Below, in pieces: positions 37,127-50,835 of a stretch of 64,000 bases of DNA; positions within the stretch are counted from its first letter, which is position 1; each line of letters begins with the position of its first letter. Made by a program: the position numbers and the translations under genes. The notes under the pieces are model-generated. The model was not told the origin of the DNA and searched no databases. It saw nothing but the letters and a program-made list of their open reading frames with translations. This stretch comes from Augochlora pura (taxonomy: Eukaryota > Arthropoda > Insecta > Hymenoptera > Halictidae), in assembly GCF_028453695.1 (NCBI RefSeq), contig NC_135777.1:20856796-20920795 (forward strand). Direction: 5' to 3'.

Positions 37127-39064
37127 GGCAGCCGGTTGGAAGGGAACACGTTTCCCGCGCGGTCCTCGCGCTTAGAAAAAGCGTCGGCCGCGATTGGACC
37201 GCAAGATTGCACCTTCCCAAATGAACCGTGCGTGCCTCGGATTGCGCCGGACCCTTTCCCCCCCCCCCCCTCCCCTCCCCTCTCCACGGAGATGCTCCTA
37301 CTGAATCGTTTCACTTTCTTCGGCCCCGGGTTTCTTGTTAGCCATCCACCGAGCGGAACAGATGCTCCTGGATTTCAGCGATCGCGGCTGATAACGCGGC
37401 AAGAGGAAATAGAAAACAAGAGGTCCCGGTCTCCTTTGTGGTGGGAAAGCAGATGCGCTCCGAGAGGGATGGCGATTAGGACGCTCTGTTTATGGGGCTG
37501 GTCACCCCGGTCCCGCTCGAAATACCTTGGCCATACTTGACTCTTAATTGCCGGCTGCGGCGAGGCTGCGGCCTTCCGCGAACTTGGTACCACCACCTTA
37601 TCAGATCCTTTGCACAGAGCAATCTCTACCACCGATCGAGCCTCTTCGCGCTTATCGATCAACGCTTATCTAATTCCTGCGCGTTTAATGTCGCATTGTT
37701 CGCGGTGGAATCGGCGGTCGCGATTTTGTTAATCCGTCCTTTGGAAAATACGTTCCGTCCTCGAACGGTTGATAATCGTGAAATCATATTTCATTTAGTC
37801 TTTAATTTCTCGCGTCATTCTGCAAAAAGTCGGGGACGAAAATTAAACCTTCTTTCGGCAACAAATAAATCGAGCTCGAATAAAACTCGCCCGTTGAAAT
37901 TATAACGAGCCTCTTGCAACTGGTAGTGTCGGTGTCGACAAGAAATGAATCCCGGGATGAATTCATTCATCAGCCAGGGCGTTAGATGCGCAGCACTCGG
38001 ATCGGATAGTCGCAAAACCATTATCAATTTGGCGGTGGCGGCTATTTTTCCGTGACCAGCCGACATTGTAATTCAGCTCAGCGATCAATTCCGCCGTCGT
38101 TATCCAAAATCGGACATTTCAAACGGCGGTGGACGCGGTCTCGCCGCGTAAAAACCGCCGCTGGAATTGCCAGTTGTGCCCGGGCGAGACAGGCGGAGTG
38201 AGAGAGAAAGAGAGAGCGAGTGAGTGAGAGCGAGAGAGAGAGAGAGAGAGGAGAGGAATGGGACGAGGGGGTTCCGGGCGGGGAAAAAAGTGTAATACCC
38301 GGCGAGGAGGGACGCTCGAAATACCAATTTAATAAAAACGTTGGCTAAAGATCAGCGATTCCGCGGCGGTCGGCTCCTTAAAAATTCTAAGACGATCTCA
38401 TTGGCCTGGGACGTGGGCGCCGACGAGGTCCATTTGGCTCGTCGTCGCGAGCCCGGCATTATGCAAAAACGAATCTTATTTTCCGCCTAATAACGGGGCC
38501 GCCGCGGGGAAAAGCGCCACGCCTTCCTGGTCACTATTATAGCGATATAATGTACAGAGACGGGGCCCCGAGACTTTTTATGGCGGTGCGTGCGAAATTT
38601 ATGTGCAATATGTGGCGCATCGTTCCGGCGAGAAGGCGAGACCGAGCGGAGACGAGGGCGCGGGTGTGTGCGCGCGCGCGCGCGCGTGTGTGCGCCGGGG
38701 CTATACGGAGGCGGTGGTTGCGGAGGTGGAGGGCAACGGAGAAGGGGATGACAGAGGGCAAAAAAAAGAAAATAAAAGCGAGCGCGCGCGGGGGGGAAGT
38801 CACGGAACACACGCCGCATAATGTCGACGACAAGAACAGTCCGCAGAAAAAAAGAAAACGTCTGAAATATTACAACTGTCGAGATTTATGCAGCGGTAAA
38901 TATGTTCGCGGCCTGTGCGCCGTATTTAATTGGATCCCTCCCCCCTCCGCCGCGCCCCCTCCGCGTCTATCTGCGCGCGTATCGGACAGGCAGCGTCCGA
39001 CGATATGATGTTTATCGATTGCCTCGCGGATCGTCATAATCGCCTCACGTACCGATGCAAAATA
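30836..39064. other. gene-poor stretch with GC islands
   Basis: CpG-rich blocks occur near 31200-31900, 32600-33300, 34450-34860, 36850-37900 and 38100-39250. Simple repeats include GA at 31376-31419, 20 G at 31826-31845, CT at 37088-37125 and GA at 38198-38252, and alternating CG/GT at 38660-38692. Long open frames in these islands fall in several overlapping frames and are composition artefacts. Confidence 0.5.
35621..35780. repeat. 20-base minisatellite, about eight copies
   Basis: The unit AAAAATTAGAAATAACTTTT repeats with scattered substitutions. Confidence 0.85.
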
Positions 39065-39240
39065 CTATCCCCCGCTGGTCTTTGCCCGCAACGTAGAGGT
39101 TCTTCGACCGTGTATCTAGGAAGCGGACGAAGCATTAGGTGCGGCAACCAGTTCTTCCGATTGATTTCGAAATTATACGCGGCGTTACCGTTTCACCGTA
39201 TCTGCTTCTTCTCTGCTCGGGAATTACGTAACGTAACAGT
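39065..39240 (+). repeat. diverged direct repeat, left copy
   Basis: It shares a block with 39690-39870: CCCGCTG, CGTAGA, a GAAGCATTAGGTGCGG-type segment, GAAATTATACNCNGC, then a perfect TTACCGTTTCACCGT. The offset at that last anchor is 630 bases. Confidence 0.6.
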
Positions 39241-39464
39241 ATACTCTGCGATAAAATAGCATCCTTTAAAATTCAAAGAATTTCACAGATTTGACACTAT
39301 AACCAAGGTTTTGTTTTTCTACGAACCTGTAGAACATTACGGAAATAAAATTGAACTCTGCCAGGATATATTATGCCTAGTATATTTAACTAAAAATTCT
39401 CTGCGAATTATGTTAATATTTCGAGGCTCCTCCTTTACATTTAATGACGTAAGTTATTCTTTTC

Positions 39465-39641
39465 GGTAAATATGCTTTCGTTTGAAATAGCATTCGAAAT
39501 ATATTCTCTTAACACGGCAATGTTTCTAAATTGTTTAATATTTCCATATACAGCCGGGAGGCCAAGATTTACCCAACAATTTTCAATGACATTACGGTCG
39601 CGCGACCTCGTCGGCCAATCCAAAATGCAAATTTCTTTCTC
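39465..39641 (-). pseudogene. Tc1/mariner transposase C-terminal fragment
   Basis: On the minus strand the frame reads ICILDWPTRSRDRNVIENCW, then LPAVYGNIKQFRNIAVLREY. This matches the family pattern LDWPxxSPDLNPIENLWxxL, then VYxxxRQFxxxxxLxxAI, that ends the catalytic core, with the last acidic residue (Glu of IEN) kept. The rest of the transposase is missing or unrecognisable in the surrounding 183-codon frame (39441-39992). It is an old, broken copy. Confidence 0.75.
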
Positions 39642-39689
39642 GAGAGAAGCACGCTTTTTACAACCTTCGCGGCCGCGCGCGTTCCGCGG

Positions 39690-39870
39690 CATTATCCCGC
39701 TGAAAAATACGCTTCTCTTCCGGCGCGTAGAAACAGAGTGCCAGGGACTAGATGAAGTATTAGTCGCGGGCAACGAGTTCTCTTCCCCCATCGACCCGAA
39801 ATTATACACAGCCGTTACCGTTTCACCGTCTCCGTTTCTTCTCGTCACCGGCGAATTATATCGCGGCAAG
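39690..39870 (+). repeat. diverged direct repeat, right copy
   Basis: It is the counterpart of 39065-39240, directly next to the transposase fragment, so the repeat may be part of the same element family. Confidence 0.6.
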
Positions 39871-41737
39871 TTTTTTCGACCCGCGATAGAGTCGAGAAGG
39901 ACGAGAGACGAGAAGGCGAGCCCGTAAACGAATTCAACAAGTCGACGCGCGGAGTCAGCTCTTTTCAAAAGGAAAGCGTAAACCACGATCAAGATTGGTC
40001 GCGGTGTTTATGCCTCGCGACCTTGTGAAATTTTTACAAGCCCTTGTCCAATTAATTTTATGGTCTTCGGGCGGCGGAGCAAAAAGGCGAACCAGCCGCC
40101 GGTTTGTTGTTCACCGAATAAAGATAAGCGCGCGTCGGCCGCGATAGCGACGATAATTTCCGTGCGAAGAAAAAAAAGTTATCTGCTATCTATTCGTCTC
40201 CCAGCGCAGTCGCGCGTAAATCGTCGATGACTTGCGAATGTGTTTAGCGTCGTCCCACGGTGGTTTCTTGGTACTCCGAAATGCCGGGACACCTGCTTGA
40301 AAATTAAGGAATTTTTATAAGCGAGTGCTCAAATGTATGAACTAAGTTTCAGCACACATTCGGTCCGCCAATAATTTCTATATACTTTTCGCCAAGGTTC
40401 TGAAAATATAGGGAAATACGTCTTGTTTTGAAATTAGCTTTTACTTAAAATAGCATGATTTATTTAAATTAGCGTAAAAAGGAACAACTGAAGTAAGATA
40501 AGTATTTTTCGATATGTACCTAAAAATATAAAAAGTGAAACTGAAATACGAAAATAACGATTTTGAAAGATAAAAAGCAAAAGTCGTACAAATTCTATTT
40601 GATAGTTTAAGAGAAACGTGAGCGTAGGTTATAAAATAATTTCGAAAGAAATAGTATCGATATTCTACGTCTTCGAAAAGCTTTAAAACAATTCTACTAA
40701 CAATGATTGACACACAAATAACAAAGTCATTACTTTAGTTCACGTTCTCGGGGTCCTAAACCACCGTGCGCCACGTTTCACTCCCCATCGTGAAAACATT
40801 ATAGAGATCCGCTAATAGCGCGTTTTCATTGTGCGACACAACCGCACGGTTGCTCCCGAATCATTTCGCATTCCCAGCGAATTCTTTCGAAAACGATGTG
40901 CCCGGAGGGCACTCCGCTAGCCGGGGTTATATAAGGATATTTCGTGATGGCTTCATCGCTCGCGTGTGCATTTTCTGCGTCTCTCGGGCGCCGGGATGTC
41001 GTTGCACGAACGGGAATAGTCGTCGTCGCGATTCGCACGCTACCAGCGCGGACCGACGGCCCGGGCGCTCTTAATGCCGTGGCTTACGAGAATGCGAATT
41101 TTTCGTGGAAACTCTCTCGCGTGGCCGGCCGAGACTCGTTTTTTGGCCAGGGGGTTTTGCTAATCTTCGCCGAAACATTCTACGGAATTAGCGGCGCCGC
41201 GGAACGAGCCCGGACGAGCCAATGGCGGTTCGATGTTTCGTTGATCTGCATCCCCCTCGCTTTTCTATCGAAAATATCTCGTTTGATTTTTTCCTTGCTT
41301 TCGCCGCGGAAAAATGGAAAGTAATCCCGGCAGTCGTTAATTAGCGCGCCTTGGATTAGAGCGAGCCCTTTGCACTCGGAGCTAATCCGTAGAATGTGGA
41401 AGCTCCCTGCGAAATATAAATTTTCTTCAACGAGCGAACAAGAGGCAAATAGAAGTTTATTTTTCTCTTTAATAATTTTATTGAGGTAAAAATGATATAA
41501 ATGATATATAGAGTCTTAAAATTTTTTAATCTTTCTGCTGTTTTAAATTTTGTCTATTCTTTTTTTGTTGTACATATTACATTTTATTATACGAATTATA
41601 TAAGTACATAAAATCCGCAGTTGTTGCATTTAGTTAGTAGGAATGAAAATTCGTTTAAATTGGAACTCTAAAGTACACAAATTTTTTAAATAAAAGGGAA
41701 GTTTATGTTTGGAAAAATGGCCTCAAGTGGACACTGG

Positions 41738-41840
41738 GATGACCTGGAGTGACCACTAGGGTGACTATTGATAACTAGGATGACCAGAAGTGACCACTAG
41801 GGTGATTATTGATAACTAGGATGACCACTAAGTAACCACA
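41738..41840. repeat. 41-base tandem repeat, about 2.4 copies
   Basis: Units start at 41738, 41779 and 41820 and read GATGACCTGGAGTGACCACT onward, within a wider GTGACCACTAGGGTGA-like region. The following 42-kb segment (AGAAGACCAAAG to CCCCCTCCAAC) looks like non-unique sequence but is not identified. Confidence 0.85.
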
Positions 41841-42898
41841 GTCGGGAGAAGACCAAAGATCAGTACTGACCCATAATGGTTCACCTTAGAAGAGGACTTC
41901 TAAAAGAAGACACCCTTGAACCCGTCTACTCCTATTGCCGAGCAAGCACCAACTGACTAAAGAGTGACACTCCGCTGAATAAATAACCCAGAGTCCCCCC
42001 TCCAACTGTTTCGATGCCCTCGTTATGAACTCAAATGTCATTCATTGAGTTTCGTTCGTACAATGAAACTTTACACTTTTATTTACGAACTAGTACTCGT
42101 AATAGTAAATGATAATATTTACAGTCAAGGTTACGTATTTACTACCATTTACTATTATATACGCGTGACGATAGTATTTACGCGATAAGAAGGCACCTCT
42201 GTGTTTAAATTTGCCCTCTTCCAAGCTAGCGACCGCCGTCGATGATCCTCGTCACAATTATACTTAGTAAAATATATCTTTTGGCAAAAATATATTCTTC
42301 AAGAAACATCACAAATTTAATTCCCTAAAATTACAAAATAAAGAAATCGATTATCCTTTACTTCTTACAATTATATACAATTTTGCACAAAGATGCGCAG
42401 GTGTGCTTACACGACGTCGACGCGAATTCATTATAATTATTCACTATCGTCGCTAGACGTTGACGGTAAATCGGCAATTCGCGAAACGGATCGACCGTCT
42501 ATAAAGTCCCCGTTTCATTAAATGCAAAATTTACGAAGCAATTTGGAAGCGTTCTCCGAGCCACGATAAAAAATCAAACGCCGTTTTTCCGTAAGAGGAA
42601 CAGTTTTTCCGTGCGCAGAGTTTAACGTTAATTTCCCGGCAACAGGGAAACCGATACAATGAGCTTTAATTAAGCGGGATGAATGTCCGTTTCTCGAAAT
42701 AATTCGATCGAGAACGCACCGACGTCGAATAATGAAAAGCACATTACTCCGTAAACGAGCTTGCAGGGAAAGATTCATTTCCGTCGGGCTCTTCGTGTTG
42801 TTACAATCGTGCTGGAAGGACTCCTCGTCATCCAGCTCCCAGCCCACCTCTTTTCTCCTTTCCCCCACTCTATTTCTCTTTCTCCCTTTCTCTCTATC

Positions 42899-42902
<4 letters not shown>

Positions 42903-42937
<35 letters not shown>
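42903..42937. repeat. (CT)n microsatellite
   Basis: The core of a longer pyrimidine tract at 42850-42963, one of a series with C and T on the plus strand from 42.9 to 56.6 kb. Confidence 0.95.
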
Positions 42938-42945
<8 letters not shown>

Positions 42946-45900
42946 CTTTCCCACTCTCCCTCTGTAGCCGAACACGAGCGACCCTCTCTAACCCTCTCTG
43001 CAAAGCGATTCCGAGCACTGGGATTGCGGGTCAGCTGTCATTTCCCAGGCAGAACAAACAGCCGTGGCGATCGCCATGACCTCCCCTAAACCTATTCACC
43101 GATGGTTAATTTCGGGGCCCCGCGGAATATTTACTTGGTTACTATTTGCTGATTTATTTGCGATCGTTTCCCTGGCTTGTGGTCGTCGCGCGCGCGCGCG
43201 CCCTGCCCCGCTGCCCCCCCCCCCTCTCGCCCCCGTTTTGCGGTACGCGCCACGTCTCCCCCCACCCCTCCCGTCGCCGTCGATCCCGGCTAAATCATTA
43301 ATCGCGTTGATCGCGTTTCGTTACCGCTGACCCACGACCGACTTCTCGTTCAGGCTAATTGATATTCTCGCCGTCAAGGGGTGTATTATCACGGCAGCCC
43401 CTATTATTATACAGGGCGTTCCATTTTAATTTACCGACGGACAGGGCCGGGGTGGGCACTCCAGCGATTGATGGAGTTTAATTCGGTGTTCGAGGGTGAT
43501 CGAGGGTGACGCGGGGAATTTTATGGGATAACGCGGGGTCACCTCAAGGTCGCTCGTTCTCGCCCCGGATCGCCGGTGTTTGTTAACGGTGATTTAAGGT
43601 GGAAGACCTCGATCGTCGCGAACGACGGAAACGTGTTGTTAGGTTAATTTTAGTTAATTAACGCGGTGACTCGGGCGTTTGGTCACGGTTTCTGGATAAT
43701 AACCGACGCGATACTGCTTAGACTTTTTATTTCTGAGAGTTCATCCGGGATGCGTTTATCTTAATTTTTTCTTGCGCGATATCTTTTTCCGGTTGCGAAG
43801 GTTAGAACTTTTCTGTCGCTTAGATGAGAAAGAAAATTATTATCGTCGTTGCGAATTTTTGCGCGGAATAAAAATTGTCTATATTCAGTGTGAGAAACGG
43901 AAGTCTAATAAAAATGTCTTCCCTCTTTTAGTCATTTTTATAAGTTGCAATTTGAAAATATCCTCATATTCTTCTAACTTATTCACAGTTTTCTATTTGA
44001 TTTAATCATTCTTGTCAAAAATGCATAAAAACTGAATTATTAGGCTAAAGTCACTGAATATCTTATATCACCTATATCGAATATAAACAAAAACTTCTTC
44101 ATTTAATCATTACAGAAATTCAAAAAGCAATACAAGAGTACATTTTAATTCATGAAATGTATTTTCATTTTTGCCATCAACGCACGGAACCCCTCTAGTT
44201 AACTCTCAAGTCTCCGAAACGATTCGATGACTCGGACAAAACGCTTGGCACAATGATCACGAAGACGGGCAAAATATCGTATTAACAAGCGTCATCGGCC
44301 GGCCAGCCTCGAACCGGTCCTCTCGGTTTTACCCGAAACCTAGAGGCGGGGCACCGGGGGCTCAGAAAACAATTATTTTTCGCGGCCGTGCCCGCGGCCT
44401 GGTCCAGTTTATTGTAAATCGGGAATGTTTATTCAGCGATCTTTGTTTATCGAGGCCGGGGCGCCGCGCGACTCGCCTAACGCGCGCCGAATAAATTACC
44501 ACAAAAATGCGCGCACGGGGTTATATGCGCATAAATATCGTATCCGGGCCGGACTTCCAAGTATTTACCCGATTACCGGGGCTACGTGTCCGCGAAATTT
44601 ATCCCGGATTCCCTCGCGTCCGTGCGTTTTTGCGTAACCGGGCCCCTCCCCCCTCCCTCACCCCGCCGCCGGCCGAAAAACCGAAAGTTTTCATCGCGGA
44701 CCAAGCATACCGCGACGGATTTGATTCGAAGGAGCGACGATGTTATGGCAAAACCTATCGGCGACGAAAAACAATTGCACATACCGTCCCTAGAAAAATA
44801 ACAATGGTCCCCCTCGTTATACCTGCGGGAACGTATCGTTGCTCTTTATTAAATTTTGCGCAAGCTTTTTGCATTTCTTTTCATCTGCTTTATTTATTTA
44901 TAAATTATCGATTCACCTCGTTCACTCTTCTTGCTATTTATATAGTCGTATATGTAATTATGTAGTCTTTAAGTCGAAGAGGTATACGATTGTCTTTAAA
45001 TTCAGGGATTTCGATACATCGCTCTTATCCTTTGTTGAAGCTTTAATATATTTAATCCTGGTATATTTAATGTACTGATAAAAGTTAAGAAACTTTATTT
45101 AATTAATATTTAAGTCAAATATGATATTTGAATAAATATACGCTTCATAAAATAAAAAGTACAGATAGTATATCATTTATAATGCAATATTGTTCTATTC
45201 GTGATAACTAGAAAAAGCTATTAAAAATGGAAAAAGGTAGAAAATAAGCAAGAAGAATAAAAAATGCAAAAATAAATTACTTATTGCTAATATGTTCTAT
45301 TATTAATTTTGCATTAAGGAAAACTTAAATTGAGTAGCTTAATACCATTTTAATTTATCTTATTCCATTTAATTTTCTACAATCGTACAGCCTATTTCTA
45401 CTTTCTTCAAACGCTTCGTTTTTATTTTTTCGATGATCACAGCATCGCGGGAAAACGAGCCATCCCGGCCCCTGATAAAACGTTACAAAATTGTTCGTTA
45501 ACGGCGACGTTAATGGCTTCTTTCGGGCGGACCTCGTCTGGTTCCCAACCTCCTCCTCCTCCTCCCCCGTCTCCCGGACTCGTAAACTTTCGACATAAAT
45601 CAAACGTTCGGTCTTCGTAGTAGACGAGATCGCTCGTTCGCGCGGATTTCGAGCTTATTAGGACCGATAAAGACCTGGTAATCTGATTACGGAATGACGG
45701 AAGAGGTATCAGGGATTCGCCTAATCCGTGGCGTGGCGCCGCAGTTTTAGGCTCGAGGGCACGGCACATTTTTCGGCGAACGTCGCCGGTCGGTGTGCCG
45801 AGAGAACCGACGCTAATACCGTGGTGCTGTTTCATCAATGAAGGTGTGATTTATCGTCCGCGTAGGTCGGAGTTATTATATTTGAGGAAGGATCATCCAC

Positions 45901-48686
45901 GATGCTCCGTTTAAAAAGCAGTGTCGATGTTAAAGAAAATCGTGTCGCCAAAAAATATTCTGTGTTGTGTGGAAATATTTACTGTCGTCTCTTTTTTCGT
46001 GTAATGATAAGTTTATATTTAAAAATTGATTAAGTTAAAAATATATATTTAAGGAATTGTGGCGAAATTAACAATATTTTCTGTACACCGATTTCATCTA
46101 TTGCATTGCAAAGTGCATGGAAATAGTAACGCTTGAATGGCAATATTGGAATTGGAATATTAATACTTGACAGAAATATAACAGTGTGCTTAGCATATAT
46201 TATATTAATTATATTTATATAAATATTATAATATTATTATATTATCATAAAACAGTCCAAAAATGTCATCACGAAAAAGGGACAAGATATACTCTTTCCT
46301 CTTCTCTACCGTCACTCATCCGCGACTAATCTAAATAAAAAAGCGTCCAACAAGAGATAAACGAGCCAGTCACAATTAGAACAACGAGCACCGTGAACGC
46401 AATCTCCGACAGAACTCGATAAGAACGGAGAAATTCGAAACAAATCAGAATCCTGTCGCCTGCCATCGCCGAGGAAACCCCCGCGGAAGTTTCAACGATC
46501 GTCGCTAAAAGTACTAACTAGCGAGTAAGAAAATTCCGGGTGGGGGGGCCCTCTGCCCCTCTCCGCGTTCCGCGGTCCAATTTACGAGACCCGCGTATTT
46601 CGAGTTCATTGTATCCCATCGAACTTTCGCTTAACGTAATCATCGATGCCAGGCGGGCGGTGCTCGTGATCGTAACGATATTTCAAGGAAGTTCCGTAAG
46701 TATAGGAGAGCGCGCCACAATATCCGGGGCTCGGTGAAGTGTTCGCGATCGGGAATTACGCGCGACAGGACAAGAAACATCTTGGGATTGGGGCGGAGAG
46801 AGAGAGAGAGATCGGTCGTTGGCTATCGACTCCTCGAGAAACGATAACTCCACCTCGCGGCACGGCGAAGTTCGTCGCCGTCGCGGCACCGGACCCTTAT
46901 TAGAGGACGTATAAAGACATAATATAATCTCGTTACGAAATAACACGGGGCCGGTCGGGTATCGGGATTCCGTCTAATCCGGTCTTCGCGGCGGGATAAA
47001 GGCTCGGCCTGCGGAATATAAACCGGGCCCGGCGTTGGCGTTAAGGACCTGCCGGACGATAATTCACACCGGCGAGGACGTTTTATAGCGGCCGCGTGAT
47101 CGTCTCTCTCTTTCGAAGGCGAGCGCGCGCGACCCGGGGACCGGCGCGCGTGAATAAATTAGACGTCCTCAAAAATTAACAAGCCCGCGATAACCTCTCT
47201 CTCTCTCTCTCTCTCTCTCTCCTCCTACCGGGCCGAGAAAATGAAATATTTATGATCGGCCACGGCGAAATTTTTCGACGGGGTTTCGCCGCCGCGTCCT
47301 AAACAGGTTTGAAGCGCGTCAGATCAGACGCGTGATAAAACACCATCGGTCACCGGGGGTACCCGGCGTGTTTTCGGTGATCAACCCGGCATCTTGGCGA
47401 GTCATTTCGCCCGGCACGGAAATACTGAATAGTTTGATTTGCGCTATAAACCGGTTTTTATCCGATCTACCTCCTTTTTCTCACTCTCTCTCTCTCTCTC
47501 TCTCTCGCTCCCTCTCTCTCTCACTCTCCCTTTTTCCTCTTCGACCGTTCGATCCTTTAAGAATGATCCTCGTCCGATTGATTCGAGGGACGGCCGACAG
47601 CTTCTCGACTCCGACTGCGTCCTGTCCGGTAATTAACCACTTTTTCTTCCGATCCCTGACTCACCCGGTTCACTCCCATCTCCGCCCACTTCTGGTTCGA
47701 ATATTAATAATAGACAAGCTGGGACCGCGGCTGAAATGAATTTATGCTGGTCCTCGGTTGCTAATTCCCCCGTAAACGTAGACCAAATTGAAGGGAAAGG
47801 GTTTGGCTCTCGGATCAAATTAAGGCTATTAGTTGACTGGGCATCTTCATGCGAAACAGCTTTTTTAGCAAGCCATTCCTTTTATATAGGAGAGCACTGT
47901 TACGAAGAAACCAATTTTATTTAGAACAAAATAACAAAGTAGTTGAACGATCTATCTAATTCTCATTTGAAGCGTTAAAGTTACATCCAACTTAAAGCAT
48001 TGCTAAAAATATATAATTTCGCTTCCTCGTCGCAAAATCGAAACGAATCGATATACACGGAACGACAATAAGTCCGCGAGCATCGATATTAAATTAAAAT
48101 TGAACCGGCGCGAAACGTGCTAATATCCTTGATGAGATTAAAGCCCGTTTCAAGCCACATTAAACTATTTATTTTATTGTGTTTCACGGCAGCCGGATCC
48201 ATTATAAATGTATTAATCAACAGCTTTGTCAGCCGCGCGGACTGCCGTGGCTCTACCGCGAACGTTCGTCGCGCGAACATTTCAAAGTGGTAACATTATA
48301 ATCGTCGTATTTCTTTTACGAACGCGAGTATCGAGTTACCGTCTGCAAAATAATGTTTCCTGCACGCTCGTCGCACCAATCTCCTCGGCTAATAACGAAC
48401 GCGTCGAAGCCTATTCGCGAAACAAAGTCAAACGAGAAGGAGGTCGCGGTTCACATTATTATTTCGCAGTTTGACTGTTAGCGGAACGCGCGCGGCACAA
48501 TTTATTCGGTCGATATTCTCAGTCGGGTATTAAAAAGCGAACGCGTTAATAACAACGTGTGCGATCAGTGAATATTGCAATTAAGTTAAACCCGGATACG
48601 CCGCGATAAATGTTTTTCGTATTTACTACCCGACCGAGCAATCTGCTCTCTCCTACTTTCTACCTTCCTCTCTTTATTTCTCTCTT

Positions 48687-48729
<43 letters not shown>

Positions 48730-49098
48730 GATGAAGTAGAGACGCACTGAAAAATTTCTGCGGTTGTTCCCGGGATTGCAGGTTACCGCGCACAATTACG
48801 ATATGAATTTCCACGGCGAGCATTCCCGCTTCCCGTGGAAATATTCGACGATCTCTAAAAATATTTACAAAATTCAGCTCGGCTCGTAATTACATGAAAC
48901 GCTTCAACGAACGGAGCTGCAAAATTTGGTTCGACGATTTCTAAAATGTTTAGCTGCTACTAACCGAGTTACCTTAATACCATAATTGTTCGACGTCATT
49001 TTTCTGCCATTAATATTTGGATACAATTTCTTTATCGCTTGTTTCGTATTATTTTTATATATCCTTTATATATTTATATACAGATTTTTATATATCCT

Positions 49099-49347
49099 TT
49101 AACACTAGAAAGACGGGAGCTTGAAGCCGGGAAAATGACTGCTTTTCGGCAATATAGGTATAACACATATATACCGGAAATGAAGGAGGAGGGGGAGGTG
49201 GGCAACAACAATGATTAATAAACGCATTTATATGTTGCAGAAAAAGTCACAAAATTATAAGAAGCTGTGTCATTATTTACATAATTTATTTTTCTAATTG
49301 AAATTGAAAAGCAGCCAAAATGACTTGCTTAGGCAATCTAGTGTTAA
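49099..49347. mobile_element. TTAA MITE with CACTAGA ends
   Basis: The ends are TTAACACTAGAAAGACGG and AATCTAGTGTTAA, inverted, with TTAA on both sides and a length of 249 bases. The CACTAG-type ends differ from the other MITEs here, so this is a separate non-autonomous piggyBac-like family. Confidence 0.7.
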
Positions 49348-49927
49348 ACATTTAGCTTTACCCTGTAAACATGTAACTAATATCCCTATAGTAGTTTTAT
49401 GTTTTGACAAAATATTCACGTACTCCGGATTCTCATCTTCCCAGCACAGAAAGCAAAAGATGAAGCGATACGTCTGAATATTAATGTGTTCGGTCTCTAA
49501 ATAAACAAGGGAATTCGGAAGTGGATCGCGCGACGTCACGCCGCTACCTATGCAAGGGAAAACTTTTTTTTCCCCGGCGTTCCCTCGCTCAACTTGGCCG
49601 CCGCCGACGACGACGACGAGGCGATCCGAAACTTCGCCGCGGTTAATTGAATTGCGGACCATTCTTCCCATTAATTCTACCCCGTAAATTTCCTGGGAAC
49701 TGAACGAAACCCGCGCGCGAAAAGTTTTCTCATCGAGAAATAGGTCATGCGGTGTCATACTATCCAGCAGCCAACTTCTCTTTTTTTTTTTCTTCCCTTC
49801 GTTTCGCCTTCCGAAAGGCGCTTCGCTCGGTCCGCGCGCCACCGGCTTAAGTGACAAGGCCCACGGGTAACCATAGACCACGGTCACAGAAACGACTTTA
49901 CGCCGTAAACTCTGCCTATGGCGGCTG

Positions 49928-49977
<50 letters not shown>

Positions 49978-50835
49978 TCTCTCTCTCCGGGGCCCCTTGG
50001 GTGGGCCCACAGATGCGTGAAGAGAAGAATGCCCGGGGAAACATTGTGCTCAACAACGAGCTCCATCGGGCGTTGTGTACAAACAGCCAGGAGAGACCAC
50101 CGAACAGACCCCGAAGATTTCCTAACGGCGTATAAATATTTCCACCGACCCCCGAAACGAGGCCGGCCGGTTCCAGGGGTGGCCACGTGAATTTCTTGGT
50201 CGATCGGGATTGCGAAACGATTTTGTACGGCCACCGGGATCGCTTTTCAAAGCCGGGTTATTGAAAAATTGCTCGGAGAAAAAGAATCGGTGGCTCGGAA
50301 AATCTGAAAGTTAAAATACTGCATTTAGCGTTCGGCGAGGGTGCGAAATCTACCCTGTATGGCCGAAGGGCCACTCGAGTTTTACCTTTTAGCATTACGA
50401 TTATTCGTATATTGGATGCGGAAAATTTTCTATTCAAGCGATGATGCTGTTCAAGTCTTCTTTGATCAATGCTTTTTCTCTGACTGACTTACACTGTGTC
50501 AATCTTTCTTTGATAACGCCAAACGGCAACATTAGCAATAAATATATCAGGTAATGAGACAAATTTGTTTAAGAAAATGCTACATAAAAATGGTAAATGA
50601 TAAATGGTCCATTATTTCGTATTTGGTAGCTGGTAGAGTAACAAGAGTAATCTTTGTTGAAATAATGAAAGAGCAAATTCTTCGAAAGTGATTTACTTAG
50701 TACACAAGAATAAAATCACTGTCTCAAAATCATCATCCCTGAAGCAAAGATTTCTGTTCCGTAGCTCAAACATTTCGCTCCTAAAAATCGTGTAAGACGC
50801 ATTTCCATATAATTTGTATTTCTTCAAATTATCAG
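49348..50835. other. gene-poor stretch with CT tract
   Basis: A long (CT)n tract lies at 49929-49987 with GC-rich flanks. The 238-codon minus-strand frame across it begins in the repeat and is not supported as a gene. Confidence 0.5.
49929..49987. repeat. (CT)n microsatellite
   Basis: The longest pure CT run in the window, slightly interrupted by T at its right end. Confidence 0.95.

Larger units (their letters stand above)
39993..49098. other. gene-poor stretch
   Basis: It contains a TTATATAAGG box at 40928 in a GC-rich block, CT tracts (42903-42937, 47195-47221, 47480-47523, 48650-48730), a CG run near 43186-43200, and AT-rich spacers. No exon is supported. Confidence 0.5.

Noticed and set aside
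40944..41324. 126-codon frame just after a TTATATAAGG box
   Set aside because: The promoter-like box is tempting, but the protein has no recognisable features and the block is CpG-rich, where chance frames are common.
49294..50010. 238-codon open frame on the minus strand
   Set aside because: Its start is encoded by the GA repeat (runs of Arg-Glu) and it runs into a MITE; there are no domain motifs.
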